A stretch of DNA of 64,000 nt from Neoconidiobolus thromboides FSU 785 (GCA_025603075.1 MU626324.1:1-64000), one strand, 5' to 3'. Positions 1 to 14,033 are shown, counted from the stretch's first letter. The notes: generated by a model from the letters alone, not told the origin. Program-made: numbers and translations.

Positions 1-3000
1 GTACTACATTCTTCTATAGCTTTCAATAATTGTTGACGTAACTCTTCATAAGATTCATATTGTGGAATATCTAATTGATTAAAACTAAAAGACTAGATTA
101 ATATCTTGTCCAAAATAAAATAGATAAAATACTTACCAAGTATGTGCTGAAGGTAATCGCTTTGATGAAGCAAAATCACGGTGAATTTGGAATTTTTGTA
201 CGCCATTCGATCCTTGTAAACTGTTAAATCCACCAAGTGGTACTTTAGATGTCCCTGTAGCAAATTGTAATAATTTAGCACGTTCTGATTGATCAAAACT
301 ACGAACTGCTCTCCAAAACCATTGGATTTGGGCTGAAGATTGAGTATAACCTTGATAAGTAGTATTATTCTTCCAATCATCAATATCAATATCAGGAAGA
401 CCCGATATAAGTAGCTCTAATTCTTGCTCATCAAAAATAGCTATCAAATCTTTTGGTATAATTTCATGGAACCCAGTAAGGAAATTATCGATTTGATCTT
501 TAATAGCTGTATAAAGTCTAAATTCAGTTATTAATTTAACATATTCTTTCTTATTCTCTTCAGTAACTGGAATATTTTCACCATCTGGCTTTAATGGAAT
601 GATTTTCTTTTCTCCAAAAATCTCAATATCATCGGAAAACGTCAAAAACATATGCTCAGTTATATCATTTTCTAGTGTCCATACCATTGAGTCATAAAAC
701 TGCTTATCGTTGGCTTCTAAATCCTTAAACTCTACTGGCTTTCCTAAAATATGTTTATAGAAGGAACGTGTAAAATAAGCATCTAAAGTAACTTCACTGA
801 ATATTGCTTTTCCTATCATTCTGCCTACAAATTTGAAGAAATGTAGATGCTCTGGATTAACATGGGATGCCTTATTTGGTTGATGCGTAACTTTATCAAC
901 TGAAGAGCTAATAAACAAGGCGTAGTTTGGATCAAACATTTGATGAGAAAGTACTGTAAACCACTCTCTAGTAACACCTCCAGCATCAACACCCTCTTCA
1001 TCATGAAATTTAACATTAATCTTACTGTATTTAATTTCATTCCCATTTCTCCCTTGGAATTGACGAAATGAGTCTTCAAACACATATTGGCGTCGCACGT
1101 TCAATTGTAAAGTATTGTGGGCCTCACGAGTTGGTGTACGCTTATGTAGTTGTAGATTGAAATAAGTACGTTTATTATCAAAATCAAGTACTTTATGATT
1201 TCTGATTAAAAGTGAAAATGTACCACTCATTAAAGAAGGGTTATTGCGAATAATGGAATTGAGGAGCTTACGATGTTTTTCAGTAAATTGATAGAATATA
1301 TTTTCATTAGAGGCGTCAGAAAGATCACTTGTTTGTTTAAGGTGTAAATCAATGTCCCCACTATGCTTACATATAACCATAAATGCTTCAATCAGAGGAA
1401 GCAATGCTGTGGCCAAATGGAACAATTCAGCACCCTCTTGGATTTTATCAAGAGTTTGACTTAGCAAATTCCATATGTCAAGCGTACCAAGGTTGAAATT
1501 TGATTTTGAGAAAATAGAGTTTTTGTCCGTTTCCCCAGAACGTTTGTTCAATGAATGTTTACGTGATTGCATGTAATCAAGAGTTTTGAGCATACGAAGT
1601 AACTTAGATTGATGAGAAGAAGCAGGCGAGAACCTAGAAACAATTAAACTCTGCAAGCTTTCACTTGATTCTTCTGTTTCTATTGAATTTTCTAAAAGTT
1701 GGAGATCTTTTAAGATGAAATCGCAAAATGCATGTGACTGTTTTATAAGCTCATCAACGAATACTTTTTCGGCACCAGCTAATACAGAAAGAGATTGTAT
1801 TGCTGATAGGGTATGTTGGAATGATTTATTGGAGCATTCATTAGAAGTAAGAACAATGATAATCGATTTTAAGCAATGATCGTGTATATGTGGTGGTCGG
1901 AAAGTAGGTTTGCTAGTTTTATTTTCGGTAGATCCAGATGGCTCTTTAGTGATTGTATTACTGGTAGATAATTCTTTATTGTCAGTCTTTGTGACTAAGT
2001 TACTGGTAGTTGGATCTTTTTTATCGTTACTAGTTTCATCTTTTACTTTACTTTGATTGTATTTAACCATTGAAGCCAACTGTCTAGATGCAATAGAAAC
2101 AACATTGGTAAGTTGATCTAATAATTTGTTATTGTCTAAATATCTTGGACGATCAAGTAAACTTATTAATAAAACAATTGGGTGTTTACTGTTTTGATTT
2201 TTATGCTTTGATTTTTTTTGAGGGCGTCTAGATACAAGCTGATCGTATTCATTCATAAATAACCTTAATCCATGATTCCAACGCGTAAAAACACTATTAA
2301 GTAAATCTAAACATCTATGTGGAACTAAATTTGGTACATCACTTTCTAAAGCCTGGATAATAGATTTAGATAGATTAAGTTGTTTTGGTTTTAATGATAA
2401 GCTAACAAGTGTTTTATCAATAGATTCAAGATTTTCAGCTCCGTCTTGAAGGATAGATATTATCAAAAGTATCAATTCTCCGCATGACTCTGGGTTTTCG
2501 CTAAGATTATGGAGCACCTTAAAGATGAGAGTTTTGTTACTATTGAAAGGTAAGAACAAAAGTCTAAATATAGTGGCAAGCTCTTGGTGATCGACAATCT
2601 TAATAGCTTCTTTAGGATTTTCGTCTTGGCTATAAGCATCACCGAATCTTCTTCTGCTGTTTAGGCCTAAAAAGGGATTTCTTGCTCTTCTATGCAATGC
2701 TTCACTTCCAAAACGTTCTCTAGATCGAAGCATGTCAGCAAAATCTCGACTATACTGGGAACCTTGTGGTTCTCGATTAGTGACTCTCGAGCTATTTAAA
2801 GCTTCAAATCTTGGGAAATTATTTGTAATAATACCTAAAGCTGATCTATCTTGATTTTCATTTGTTACTTGTTCAGTAGTCTGCTCATTTTGATCTCTTT
2901 CGATTTGCAGAACTTCACTGCGAACTTCTTGTGGTAACTCTTCAAGGAATTCAGAATCTAATCCTATACTTGTCGACACAGGAACAGAGCTAGGATTTGA

Positions 3001-6000
3001 TTCAAAATGTTGACTGATGACTTCTTGTCTAAGATCATCGGGAAGAGCTTCCAAGAACGTTGGGTCTATACCAGTATTAGTTATATCCACGACATTCCCA
3101 TGAATAGTAATAGTTACAGGTTGAGAAATTGATGGTTCCTCTGATCTATTAGTTATAAGATCAGAATTGCTGCTTCCAGGGTTTGCTGCCTCTTCTCTAA
3201 CAGCTAACCCGCTTTGAGGTCGATTTGAAATAAGCCCAGAAGCTTCATCAGTCGATCCTGAAGGTCTAAGTGTAAAAGTTCCCAAGTCAATACCGCCTGC
3301 TTGTAAGAAACCAGGCTCACCAGGAGGCCCATCGCCACTTGTTTCGAAAAGCTCTCGTATAGCAGAGGTAGCTCTTGATTCCGAAGATCTGTCAGTTCTT
3401 AAAGAGGCATCTGCTGACTCTGAGGGCCTATTAGCTTCCAAAGAATCACTAGCTGGTTGCGGAGGCCTGTTTTCATTAGATCCAAAAGAAAGATCTGATA
3501 GCTGGGGAGTTCTATTCCTTGGGAAAAAAGGTGGGAATGACGGGTTGGATGATTGTCCAAAGAGCCTGTTTTGTCCTACGCCAAGCAGGCTTCTACTTTG
3601 ACTTGAGCCACCGATCGGGAATACGTTGGCTCCGTACTGGAAAGGACCAGGATTTGATTCATTGGAAAACATAGTATCGGAAGGATGTGTACTGGGATTG
3701 CGGATTGAGCTGCTAGCATTCGCTCCAGTACCTTTGTTAGCTGTTTCAGCTAGATTTGATGATTCTGAATCACTTGGTTTTATATCTTTGAGTTTTGGAA
3801 TCATGACGTTTAAAATAGATGGAATAATTCTTTTACATTGTTCTTGGACATTTGAATAGCAAAGATCATTCATCTCTGAGCGCCATCTTAAGACTGTAGA
3901 GTTAATAGTAAGTTCTTTGAAACTAGGTTTTTGAGGGATTTGTGGTGGACCTGTTTCTGGGAATGAGTAGGGGGACGCACTACCATGAATATTTTGTCTA
4001 AGAGAACCTCTAACTCCGTCAAAGAGACCATCCATAAATGGATCACCTCGCCCACCCTGTTCAGCTGCTCGACCAAAAATTCTTGAAATAAACTCAGCGC
4101 GTCCAGAAGGTAAGCCTTGAGATGCATTGATACCAGGCCCATGAACACTACTTCCATCCTGATTATATTGGTGAGGCACAACCCTTTCATTTGAAATTAG
4201 GGGATGTAACGTTCTTTCAGCTCGATCATTTCTTCTAAATCCAAATATGGATTCTTGAGCACCATTAGGTCCTAAAGTAAGGGAGCCAATTTCATTATTT
4301 GCTGATATATCGAATTGGAGTAATGAACTTCTTGGAGGTTGATCATGGCTACCGGTTCCTCGTGGATTCATGAAGAACCTAGCTAATCTAGCAATCTCTG
4401 CAAATTGTTGAATGTTTACCGAAGTGGATTCTGGATCTAATTCAAAAGTTCCAGAGATAACGTGCGGAAGGTCATTATCAAAACCAAAGTCAGTTTCTGG
4501 GAGCATGTTGTCATCATCCTCTAAATCTATATCAACTGCATTCATATTAGACTCACGTAATGGGAACTCTGGGTTGTCTTCAGCCATAGGGTCAGAAATT
4601 GTAGTTGGGGTACCACCTTCTTCATCTTCATCCTCATCTTCATCTTCTGGGTCGTATATTTCCGCATGCCATTGGCCTTCATCATCTTCTGAATTTACAA
4701 TTGACCCTTCAATGTCACCTTCATCCAATTCTTCACCTTCCACGTCTTCCATATCTAGAAGCGAATCAAATTCTGAATCTTCTAAATCACTGGCTCCTGA
4801 CATGTCGTCATCGGTTTCGTCACTTGCGTCAGTTGAATATCCGATTTCATCTTGCATATCCTCGTCATCCATATCTATATCATCGATTTCATCTTCAACA
4901 ATATTAGCAGAGCCTGACATTACACCTAATGCCGAATTTCTAAGCATGTCTTCAGCTTCATCTTCTCCACTAGAAGAATATGAAATTTCATCATCATCAT
5001 CAATTTCTTCATTATTTTCCAAATCTTGGACATTTATTTTTTTTTCTCCAAGCTTTGTTGCTATTTTAGAGATAGCATCTAAACAAACAAAAATACTTGA
5101 TACTAATTTATTAAGATCAGGGTAATTCAAGTCCAAGTCATCAATGATATTGATAAATATTTGGACAAAGTTTTTATCCAGCATAATTTTGCCAATAGAA
5201 ATTGAGACTTTTTCGTCAACTCGAGGAGTAGGAACTGCAAAAAATGTTTTTTTATCAGTTAATATTTTTGAACATAAATTACATAACACCATTAATTTTT
5301 CATATTTAATATCAACATCCGGAATCAAAAGAGCCTCATTAAATGCTTTGGCAATTAATTCTAATATAAACTTACGAATAGGAATAAGTTCATTTGATTT
5401 TGAATCAATCAATTCATCATTTGTTCCACTTAAAAAGGAACATAATAACATTATTGTCCAATTTGATTCTGCATTCATTCGTTCATCATCATATACTAAA
5501 GTACCTTCTTCATTTGCTTCTTTTACATTCATCAATAGAAGGTCGTTTAATAAAAAGGTAATAAATTGTGTTCTTGAAGTATAGAATTTGAAATCTGGAA
5601 TCATATTATCAATTAATTTATGCTTACGAGAAGTTAGATATTCGACACGACAAGAAGAGAAACAATAGAATATTTCAGTCAAAAGGTGTAAGATAGTACA
5701 TCTAATCATCCTATGTTCTTCACTATCGGTGGTGATAGGACCATTCGGATTTTTCCCTGTATTGCTATATTCCATAAGGTGGAATGCTAAAAAGTGAATC
5801 ATCAAAATAGGTAAAGTATCTAATGGGGGAATAGATACTACTTGGGTCGCATTTTCAGATGTATTTTGATCCTTTTCTTGGTCGTTAAGTAACACCAATT
5901 GGGGTGAGATATTTGGGTTAAATTCGTTGATAGTACATACATTATTAACTGCTTCAACAAATATTTTAGGATTTCTATAAATCATTTGAACATTTCCATT

Positions 6001-9000
6001 TACCATGTTATTGATATCTACAGTAAACCGATTTTTTGGGTGGATAAACATACCCTTGATAATAGATTCCATAGTATATAATAACAATGATCTAGATTCA
6101 GTCAAATGCCTAAAAATTGAAACAAAATATTTTTGAACTCCTCCAAGGGTATCAGTGTCTTTATGCAATGCTTCCATTAAAACCTTGAAACCATCTGCAT
6201 CAAAAAATATGCTTGTTAGCTCCTCATATTTTGTCAAACGGCTTAAAAGGCGAAATATTGCAAGCTTTAAATCTTGATCCTTATGATCAACACATTTTAA
6301 GAGTACTTTAACTAGTTTGGCCTTTTCATCGGTAGATAAGAAATCTTTATCAATTAATGGCACATCTTTGAGTGTTGAATTATCCCACCACCCTAATTTA
6401 ACTTTAACTTCCTCAAGTTCAGGTACTTCAGAATACATTAATAAAATGTCAAGAAGTACAAAAGTAATAGCAACACAACCAACTTGATCATCTGGCCAAA
6501 AATTGAAATCTAATGACGTTGCGATAGCATAAATATCTTTAGTCAAATCCTTTGCGACTCCTAAAACTATATTTACAGTTGACTCATCATAAAGTAAAAA
6601 TCCTAAAAGTCTGAACCTGATAGAAAGAAGCTTATACCTTCTTATATTTTTTTGGTCTAGAAGATCAGTTATTTGTTCTTTTATATACTTTGTTAAGACG
6701 TCATTATGGATAGAAGGGGCGCTAAAAGCATTTATGAAAAAGTCACGAACAGGATAAATGCAATCATGATTGTTATCTATGAGATTCATACAAGGGCTTA
6801 AGGCTGTTAAAATTAAATCATTGCTTATTTTTTCAAGTTCGCTTGGGGTTGGGATATTAGCAACTTCCTCTTTTAAATAGAAAGAGCCAAAATGAAGCGG
6901 AGGTAAATGGTCTAGAGTATCAACTTGATCTTGGTTTGAGTTGCTAGCTTCTATCTCAGCAGACTCTGAAGCATGATCGGAGCCTTCAGTGTTAGTAGTT
7001 TCCAAGCCTGATTGCCTTTGATCTTCAGGTGGGGCCTCAAATTCTGCCTCCGCTACTATTGCTGGATTATCAATTAGGTAATCTGCTGCGCGAGTTACGT
7101 TGTTTCCTCTCCTAGTTAATGCAATCCTTGCAGCTGCTCTAGAGAACCCCATATCGGTTAACTGTGTAATTCTTTCTTCGGTGGCTTCTTCTCTACGAGT
7201 CGAAAACATGGTATCAAACTCCGAATCCCCTATTCTGTTGAAAGCCAGGTTTCTACTCATCTTTAGAGCTAACGATCTTATAATATGATTGGAAGCACCA
7301 ACGAGTAAACGAATATGATTTTTCGAAAGTTTATTAAGTTGATCACTCTGCCATATTACTTTTAATATCTTATATGATGGAGGACGCACTTTGGTTAATA
7401 TGTCATTTGGTAAAGCAACATCTTGATCATGCTTGGCTAAATCTGGTATAAAAGGGTTCAAATGTGGTGAAGAATTATAATTGTCAAAAACATTGATTTG
7501 TTCTAAAAAAATTAGAATTGAGTTTAAAACCTTTTCGACGTGTTTGACTGACCCTTCCCCTACTGCATGATCATCCAAAGGCCTCGTTAACAAATAATTA
7601 TTCGTAAATTCCCATAGTTCTTCAATATACTTGAACACTTGGTCTGTAACACGGAATGCATCTAAACTCATTAAAACAAAGATATTTATGTGATCATAAT
7701 GTTTTCTATCTACCAAAAGCGCTACAATAAAATCAATAGCTGTGCCATAATATTTGAACGAATATGGGTCAAGATTAACAGATACTTTATCCCAGAGTAA
7801 TATGTCGTTAACCCCATCTACTACTAACTTGGCCATAAATTTTGATCTTCTTTTTTGAGTATGATCCATTTTCTTACTAATTGTAGTAAGTCGCGCTAAA
7901 TTTTGATAGAATGTTGTAATATGACTATTTAACTCGTGTAAAGCAGCATGTACATTTTTACAATCGTCATCTGCATATTCATAATCAGGTAAACTTAGTT
8001 GGTTTTCTGGCTTGGGTTTTCCTATCAAGCCATGTTCAAACATGTAAGAACAGTCCCATTGGAACACGCGAAACATCCTTGCTAGCGGTGATATGAATTC
8101 TTCACTCTTTTTTGATGAGAATACTTCTACTAAGCATAATTTCATTTTATCATCTGAAAACAAATCTGAATCAAAAAACGCATCAATCAAATCTAGTAAT
8201 CCACGAATAGGCTTTACAATACTGTAGAAATACTCCAATTTGTCTTTCCTTTCTGGAGAAGTGTCTTTTAAGAGTTTATAAACATAACTTTCATACTCTG
8301 TGCTGTTGAGCCAGATGTCAGCTTTACTAATATATTCATTTAACTTCGTAAAAATTGTATTGATAAAAATTGGCAAAATGGATTCAGTACAAGATTGAAA
8401 TACTTGGCTTATTGTAATTGAACAATTTGTATTAGTAAAATTATGGTGTATTGGCTCAAGTGAATAAAAATCGAAGATAGGTTCTAGGCCACCACGTTCA
8501 ACAAAAATGTCAAATGTATTAGCTGCCTGACCTTGGCCTTGGAAAAATCCATCCAAAAACTAAAAATTTAATTTAAGTTTAGTAAAAATTATATAATATT
8601 ACTCTGCAAATAGATTCAATCATTCTAACAAAAAATTGGTCAATCGTTTCTTCCTTATGAAGGGCCCCAAAATCCGGTGAATCAGACGCCTCCTCAATAA
8701 CTTTAATAAGATGTCCTCTCATCACCTCTTCATCGTTTTTATGTAAAAATGGAGTAGCTTCTTCTACAAAAATGCTGTAATTTTCTTTTCCATAGATATT
8801 AATTGATTTCAATACAGATATGATATTATCAATCACTAACTCTTTAAGTGATGGTTGATGGCGTATAAGTTCATCGAATGAACTTCCAAGTGAAGGAACA
8901 ACATCTGCTTCATCTAAACAACAAATATATTCTGGTGAAGAAAAAAGTGAGAAAAAATTATTAATTATTCCACTTTCTTTAACCATTTTTAGTCCTATTT

Positions 9001-10941
9001 CATTAAGGCAAATAGCACCTAATGCATTGCTAATTGTATATAAAGAATCCCCAGAAAGCGGTAACTTTTGATTTGCATGTTTCAAAAGGGTTTGAGGCAA
9101 ATCTTGCTCTTGTAGGATTGATAGAGAAGTTGGTTCATTATGAATTATAGTAGACATAATATTCACTGCTTGCCCATATACTGTTGGTGAAAAGAACTCT
9201 GGGAGAGTAAATACTTTTTTCAATGATTCAGGAAGAGTAGAATCTATAAGATTTCTTAAGCCAACCCCAGTTGAATAACTTTGCATCATGTGTAATACAA
9301 ACTTCGACATCCCTTTTAAAAGAATCAAATTTTCTACAATTTCTACTTGGCTTCTTAATTCATGTTGATTTTGTTTATGAGTTTCTTTTAAGAAAATACA
9401 TGAATCAATTTGGTTTTTAATTCGCTCAACTAATAAAGGCAAACCGTCTGATTCTTGGAATGAAGCAAATGCTGCTGGGAATCCATAAATGGAGTTATCT
9501 AAAAGCTGAATGCCTTTATAAAGCAATCTTATAGGAGATTCTGCCATCTCTGGACGTAAAAAATTAGCTAGTAAAGGTACAATACCAGCAGTTATAAGCA
9601 TAGATCCCCCTGATTGAGACGTAAAGATGAAAACAAGAAATGAAAACAAAGAATCGGTAAAGCGCATAAAATTAGGATCTAAATGGTATTAAAAACTTAT
9701 ATGTTGATTCATTATATATTTACCTTCTTTGTGTTCTAACGCCATTACCCTTTTAAGAAAAGAGACTAAACTTCCGTGGTTAACATTGGCTCCCACACTA
9801 GCTAAAACATCCGATAACTTTCCAGGAAAATGAGCAATTGAATCTAATGCATTTAATGCTGATGATTGTACACCTAAATGAGTGGCATCTTTTGATTCTA
9901 AAATCGATACCATATCTGCAACAAATGTTTGTTCATGAATAAATATAAGTTTAAACGCGAGATCTTCATCAGCAACATAACAATATATAGAAATAGCAAG
10001 TAATTTGATACTTAAAAGTTTTAATCTTTTTTCATAATCTTTTAAGCTTGTTGTTACTCTTATTTTATGAAATAATTCATGATGATATTTTTCTGGTATA
10101 TTGTATTCTTTTATCAAAGTTTCAAATATTTCCAAGGTATTACTTCCTTTTGAGTAAGGATCTTTAACTTTAATCATCGTCTGGGTATAATTTTTGCCAT
10201 GACTTGAAGATTTAATATCTTTTTTTGTGGTGCTTGATTCTAATTCCTTCGTATCATCTGGACGGAATGTAAATATAATATTCTCTAATGCAGATGTTGC
10301 TTCAAAATCATCTGAAATAAATCCTTTCACTCCAATATGATGAGCAGCTGTAGTCCAACGCTGTAACAACGATGCAACACGCTCTTGTGCTATCAAAAAG
10401 TTAACTCTAACACTCCTTTGGCTATTAACCCTTTGAGCGGGTCTCATAATTACCATAAGGACTAGTTCTAAAACATCCAAATCATTGGTATTCAAAAATT
10501 CGTTTAAACGCTAAAACAATTAATACTCAAACAAAACAGCCATAAATAAATTACTTCATATGAACAATATAAATTTCTATTAGTACACTTGTCAAATAAA
10601 ATCTTTGTTAATGATAATATTCCTATTATTTGTTCACGGTCTTCTTCAGCGAAATTTACTCTTTGGATTTTGGTTAAAGAATATTTTTCTATTAATTTTT
10701 CTAAAATCCCATCAAACTTATTCAAAACGCCTATCCAATTGTTCAAGTCTGACTTGGGAAGGTTTTTATCCATGATATCTTTTAATATTATTGTCAATTC
10801 GGCCCCATTAGCCTCAAAGATCCTTTGAACAAGGCTTCTTAAAAATGGGGGCTATAAAGTTAGTTAGCAAATATCTAATTTATTAAAATATACTAATACC
10901 AATGGGGATATTTTTCGATTTGGCAATCTTTTAATTAACAT
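1..10941 (-). CDS. TOM1: TOM1/HUWE1-type HECT E3 ubiquitin ligase (3' end cut by window edge)
   Basis: Giant HECT-type E3 that transfers ubiquitin from an active-site cysteine to substrates; the family acts in nucleus and cytosol on excess histones, unassembled ribosomal proteins and mRNA-export factors. I join six exons: 10941-10900, 10851-10555, 10510-9724, 9678-8603, 8559-137 and 84-1, giving at least 3,569 residues (yeast Tom1 about 3,270, human HUWE1 about 4,370). In order: armadillo-like DUF908/DUF913 N-terminus (with WIGVLNKFDGIL, as in HUWE1), a UBA domain near residues 1190-1235, a long acidic stretch (DNA about 4,600-5,030), two UBM-like motifs (LPDDLRQEV, LPQEVRSEV), and a C-terminal HECT domain from about residue 3220 (FHDEEGVDAGGVTREW; LPSAHTCFNQLDIPQY). 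Only the last few residues lie outside. The start ATG at 10941 gives a short first exon and is the least certain part. Intron 5 splits the catalytic Cys codon. Confidence 0.95.
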
Positions 10942-11610
10942 TCAAAGTTGATGTTAGTTAATAAAAAACTGCAATTTAATTTTAAGCAATTTTATTTAAA
11001 TCAGTATTTTACTTATGTCATATTTCTCACTAATTAGGATTTAGAGCTTAAGTTTCTCTCCTTTTTATTGGTTAAAATAATAAGAATATAACTTATTTTC
11101 TATGAGATCTAAACTTTGTAAGATAGCAAAATAGTAAATATAAAAGCACATTATTATAAATGCTTTATTGCTAGACATGTATTTATGAAACATTTATATA
11201 CCTGTTCAAATAAAATATTATTAAAAAGATATACATACCTATAATTTTATTTTCTGATATATAGCTCACCTTTAATATTAACTAAATTTGTAAATATAGT
11301 ATTTATGATCTCATTATTTAAAATGTTGCCGTTATTTGTTAGTAAAAGCACTTTAACAAGACAACGTAATAGTATTAGCTTAATATATGATCATACCGTT
11401 ATAGGTATAGTAAATTTAAAATATATACAACACTTTAGTACTGCTTCTTGAAGTTAAGGTATTCTAACTTAAAGCTTTGAACTGGGCCAAGTTGAAATTT
11501 CCTTTTAATGATTTGATTTACAACCACTAGTTTGAATAAATTTGATAAAAATTGATGCAATACAAAAATAACTATTAAATCATAAAAAATCGATTAACAA
11601 AAAATAATTA

Positions 11611-11777
11611 GAACAGCTTGCAACTGAGATGCCTTTTGTATTTTTTAATTTAGATGCGATTTTTTAAATATGAATTTAGAGGCTGCATTCTTTTCCAGGC
11701 CTTTGATTTAATTTCATATTAAAATGATTTGACTCTAAATCAAAAACAACAAAAGACATCTAATTACAAGCTGTTCT
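11611..11777. repeat. 167-bp foldback with long inverted arms (second family)
   Basis: The left end reads GAACAGCTTGCAACTGAGAT and the reverse complement of the right end begins AGAACAGCTTGTAATTAGAT. The arms keep matching for roughly 65 bp (both contain CTTTTGT, TTTTAATTTAGA-like and ATATGAA-like blocks), so the element is almost all stem. No clear target duplication is visible. It looks like a MITE unrelated to the TGGGG family. A weaker relative may lie at 29164-29290. Confidence 0.55.
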
Positions 11778-11838
11778 GAGATTTGATTTTTTTAAAAAGA
11801 GGAATAGATAGATTATCAGCGCCCTTGCTTTACAAGGA

Positions 11839-12000
11839 ATTTTTTATTTATAGGATTCTTGATGTTTAAAAAAACGGGTAAATAGATTACTGGTACACAT
11901 TGTTTTTACTTAGTGAGAGCACTTTGAAAATATACAATACTGATAATCCGCTTGCTTATTTTTCCAAACATTAAAAATTCTATAAATAAAAAGTTACTTC
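11839..12000. repeat. Imperfect inverted repeat, about 35-bp arms
   Basis: The left arm, around 11839-11880, contains TTTTTTATTTATAGGATTCT; the right arm, around 11965-12000, reads on the other strand as CTTTTTATTTATAGAATTTT followed by TAATGTTTGG (left: TGATGTTTAA). About 85 bp separates them. It could be an old foldback transposon or chance in AT-rich DNA, but the match is longer than I expect by chance. Confidence 0.35.
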
Positions 12001-12481
12001 ATTGTGGTGGAGCCTTTCAACTCAAGGTGAACTTCTTTCTGGCTAAATCATAATAGATTTCTATATAAATTTAATCAAACTTTCAAACTTGTTTATACTA
12101 AATCTACATACAAGTTTATTAATACGAATTTCAAAGAAAACCATAGCTATATTTTTCATAAGCAATAACATCAGTAAACAGTTCACTAATTTTAAAATAA
12201 ATTAAAAAATCAAGGTTTACTGTGATATTCCTATAAAAGTCAGAAGTGCATCTTTAACCACTATTGCTTAAGAGTTCTAGTAGAGCTTTCAATAACAATA
12301 GCTTGTAGGAATCCGCCTCGATATTTATCAGGCCATTACCACAAATAAACCAGTAATGATGACAAGCTCTTTTTTATCATTATAGAATAGTATACCATTT
12401 TATTATAAAAAGTAAACTAGTAAAAATTTGATCAAAATTAAAACTTAAAAAATAAAAAATATTTAAAAACAGATAATAATG

Positions 12482-12579
12482 TGGGGATGTCTTTTTTGGC
12501 TTCATTTTTTCCATCTTTTGAGCACTATTTGAGTCGAAGAATTGTTAGTAAAATTCTTAAATACAAAAATACATCCCCA
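12482..12579 (+). mobile_element. 100-bp foldback element, copy 1
   Basis: 98 bp, ends TGGGGATGT and ACATCCCCA, flanked on both sides by TG as a direct 2-bp duplication. Core GAGCACTATTTGAGTCGAAG corresponds to the family core AGCGCTATTTNAGCGGAAAA. Plus orientation is defined here as that core on the + strand. Confidence 0.75.
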
Positions 12580-12973
12580 TGTATTCTTCAGTTTTATTTA
12601 TTGCCTTTTTTTATAGATTATAAATTATCATAAAAAATGTTAGTAAAATACTGAAACAAAAAAGGGCTTCTGTTTACAATTTAATAAAAACCATAAATTC
12701 GCTCATATACGCGACATTAAAGTAATACAATGATTAATAAGTTGCTATTATTGAACTCCATTTTATAAAGTAGAGTGCATTTATTAAAAATTAGCTGTAA
12801 CCAATAATTCTTCTAAAACTTTATTCGAAGCTAGCAACCCAATTTCCAAATTTCCTATCAAACTAATAATCCCATAAAATAAATTGAGAATAATAAAGCC
12901 CAAGTAGGATCTCGAAAAATAAATTTAAAAAAGAAAATATTTCAAATTTAACTTCTTGATTGTAAACTACAAA

Positions 12974-13465
12974 ATGGTAATAAATAAAAATTAAGATATA
13001 GAATAACTTTAATTAAATAACTGAAATTTAGACTGAAGCCAACCCAAAAGCCTTTCCTCTTGCTGATGCTACCCTTTCCAACTCGATCCTTGATCTTGTT
13101 CAACAAGCTTCCCATTATAAACAATTAAGAAAGGGAGCTAACGAAGTTACCAAAACTCTTAACCGTGGTATTTCTGAATTTATTGTCATGGCTGCCGATT
13201 GTGAGCCTATTGAAATTTTACTTCATCTTCCACTTCTCTGTGAAGATAAGGTACTTTAATTATTTTTATACTAATTTTTAATGATATTAATTTAATCAAA
13301 TTATAGAACGTTCCTTATGTCTTTGTACCCTCTCGTTCAGCTTTAGGACGTGCTGCTGGTGTTTCTAGATCCGTTATTGCTTGTTCAGTAACTACTAATG
13401 AAGCTTCTGACCTTAAACCTCAAATCAATAACCTTAAGCTTCAAATCGAAAAACTTCTCATCTAG
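12974..13465 (+). CDS. SNU13: SNU13 (15.5K / NHP2L1) RNA-binding protein
   Basis: Binds the kink-turn in U4 snRNA (U4/U6.U5 tri-snRNP) and in box C/D snoRNAs, so it serves splicing and rRNA methylation in the nucleus. Three exons, 12974-12976, 13032-13250 and 13307-13465, give 126 residues (human 128) with no gaps against the family. The L7Ae/SNU13 signature [20 protein letters not shown] is nearly identical to human, followed by [20 protein letters not shown] and [20 protein letters not shown]. Exon 1 supplies only the ATG: the intron GT follows the start codon directly, and without that intron the conserved [13 protein letters not shown]-terminus would have no start. It is the most conserved protein in the window. 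Confidence 0.97.
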
Positions 13466-13832
13466 ATCGTTAACTTTAAATGTAGATTTTCTTAGTGCTG
13501 ATACCATCTTTTATATTTTTCAGGTCACATGATGCACATGAAACTTTTAATGCTTTGTTTATAGAATTGTCATTTTTTGGTTGTCAGTGTATACTAATAA
13601 ATTTTACTATTTATTATCATTGTAATTTTTTTGAATGTTGTATAAATTAGTTTTTTGAAATTTAGAGGTTAACTGTTCTATATCCGGCCTCTATGCTACT
13701 TAAATTACATGCCTGTAATTTAATGGTAATAATAGGTACTTTGATTGATTTTTAAATAATGTTTATTATCATTATGTCAATTAAATTCAAAGTAATCGCA
13801 GCTTTTTAACCAGAGAAATATATAACATGATA

Positions 13833-13932
13833 TGGGAGTGTTTTTTTTGAATTCATTATTTTTTCGATTTTTAAGCGCTATTTAGGCGGAAAAATTATTA
13901 GTAAAATTCTTAAACACAAAAATACATCCCCA
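13833..13932 (+). mobile_element. 100-bp foldback element, copy 2
   Basis: 100 bp, TGGGAGTG...ACATCCCCA, core AGCGCTATTTAGGCGGAAAA, TA on both sides. Its right-hand TA is also the left-hand TA of copy 3. Confidence 0.78.
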
Positions 13933-13934
13933 TA

Positions 13935-14033
13935 TGGTAAAGTTTTTTTGGCCTTATCATTTTTCCCATTTTTTAAGCGCTATTTGAGCAGAAAAATTAT
14001 TAATAAAATTTTAAGCACAAAAACACATTCCTA
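13935..14033 (+). mobile_element. 100-bp foldback element, copy 3 (decayed ends)
   Basis: 99 bp, same orientation as copy 2 and directly abutting it through one shared TA. Ends are degraded (TGGTAAAG / ACATTCCTA), core AGCGCTATTTGAGCAGAAAA intact. TA follows the right end. Confidence 0.7.

Larger units (their letters stand above)
10942..12973. other. Intergenic region, about 2 kb, with foldback repeats
   Basis: No convincing coding sequence on either strand. It holds one copy of the 100-bp foldback element (12482-12579), a separate long foldback at 11611-11777 and a looser inverted repeat at about 11839-12000. It contains the upstream regions of both TOM1 (-) and SNU13 (+). Confidence 0.6.

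Noticed and set aside
4412-5125. A 237-residue serine-rich open frame on the + strand
   Set aside because: It is the antisense of the acidic (Asp/Glu) region of TOM1: GAA/GAT/GAG codons read backwards as Ser-rich. No independent gene evidence.
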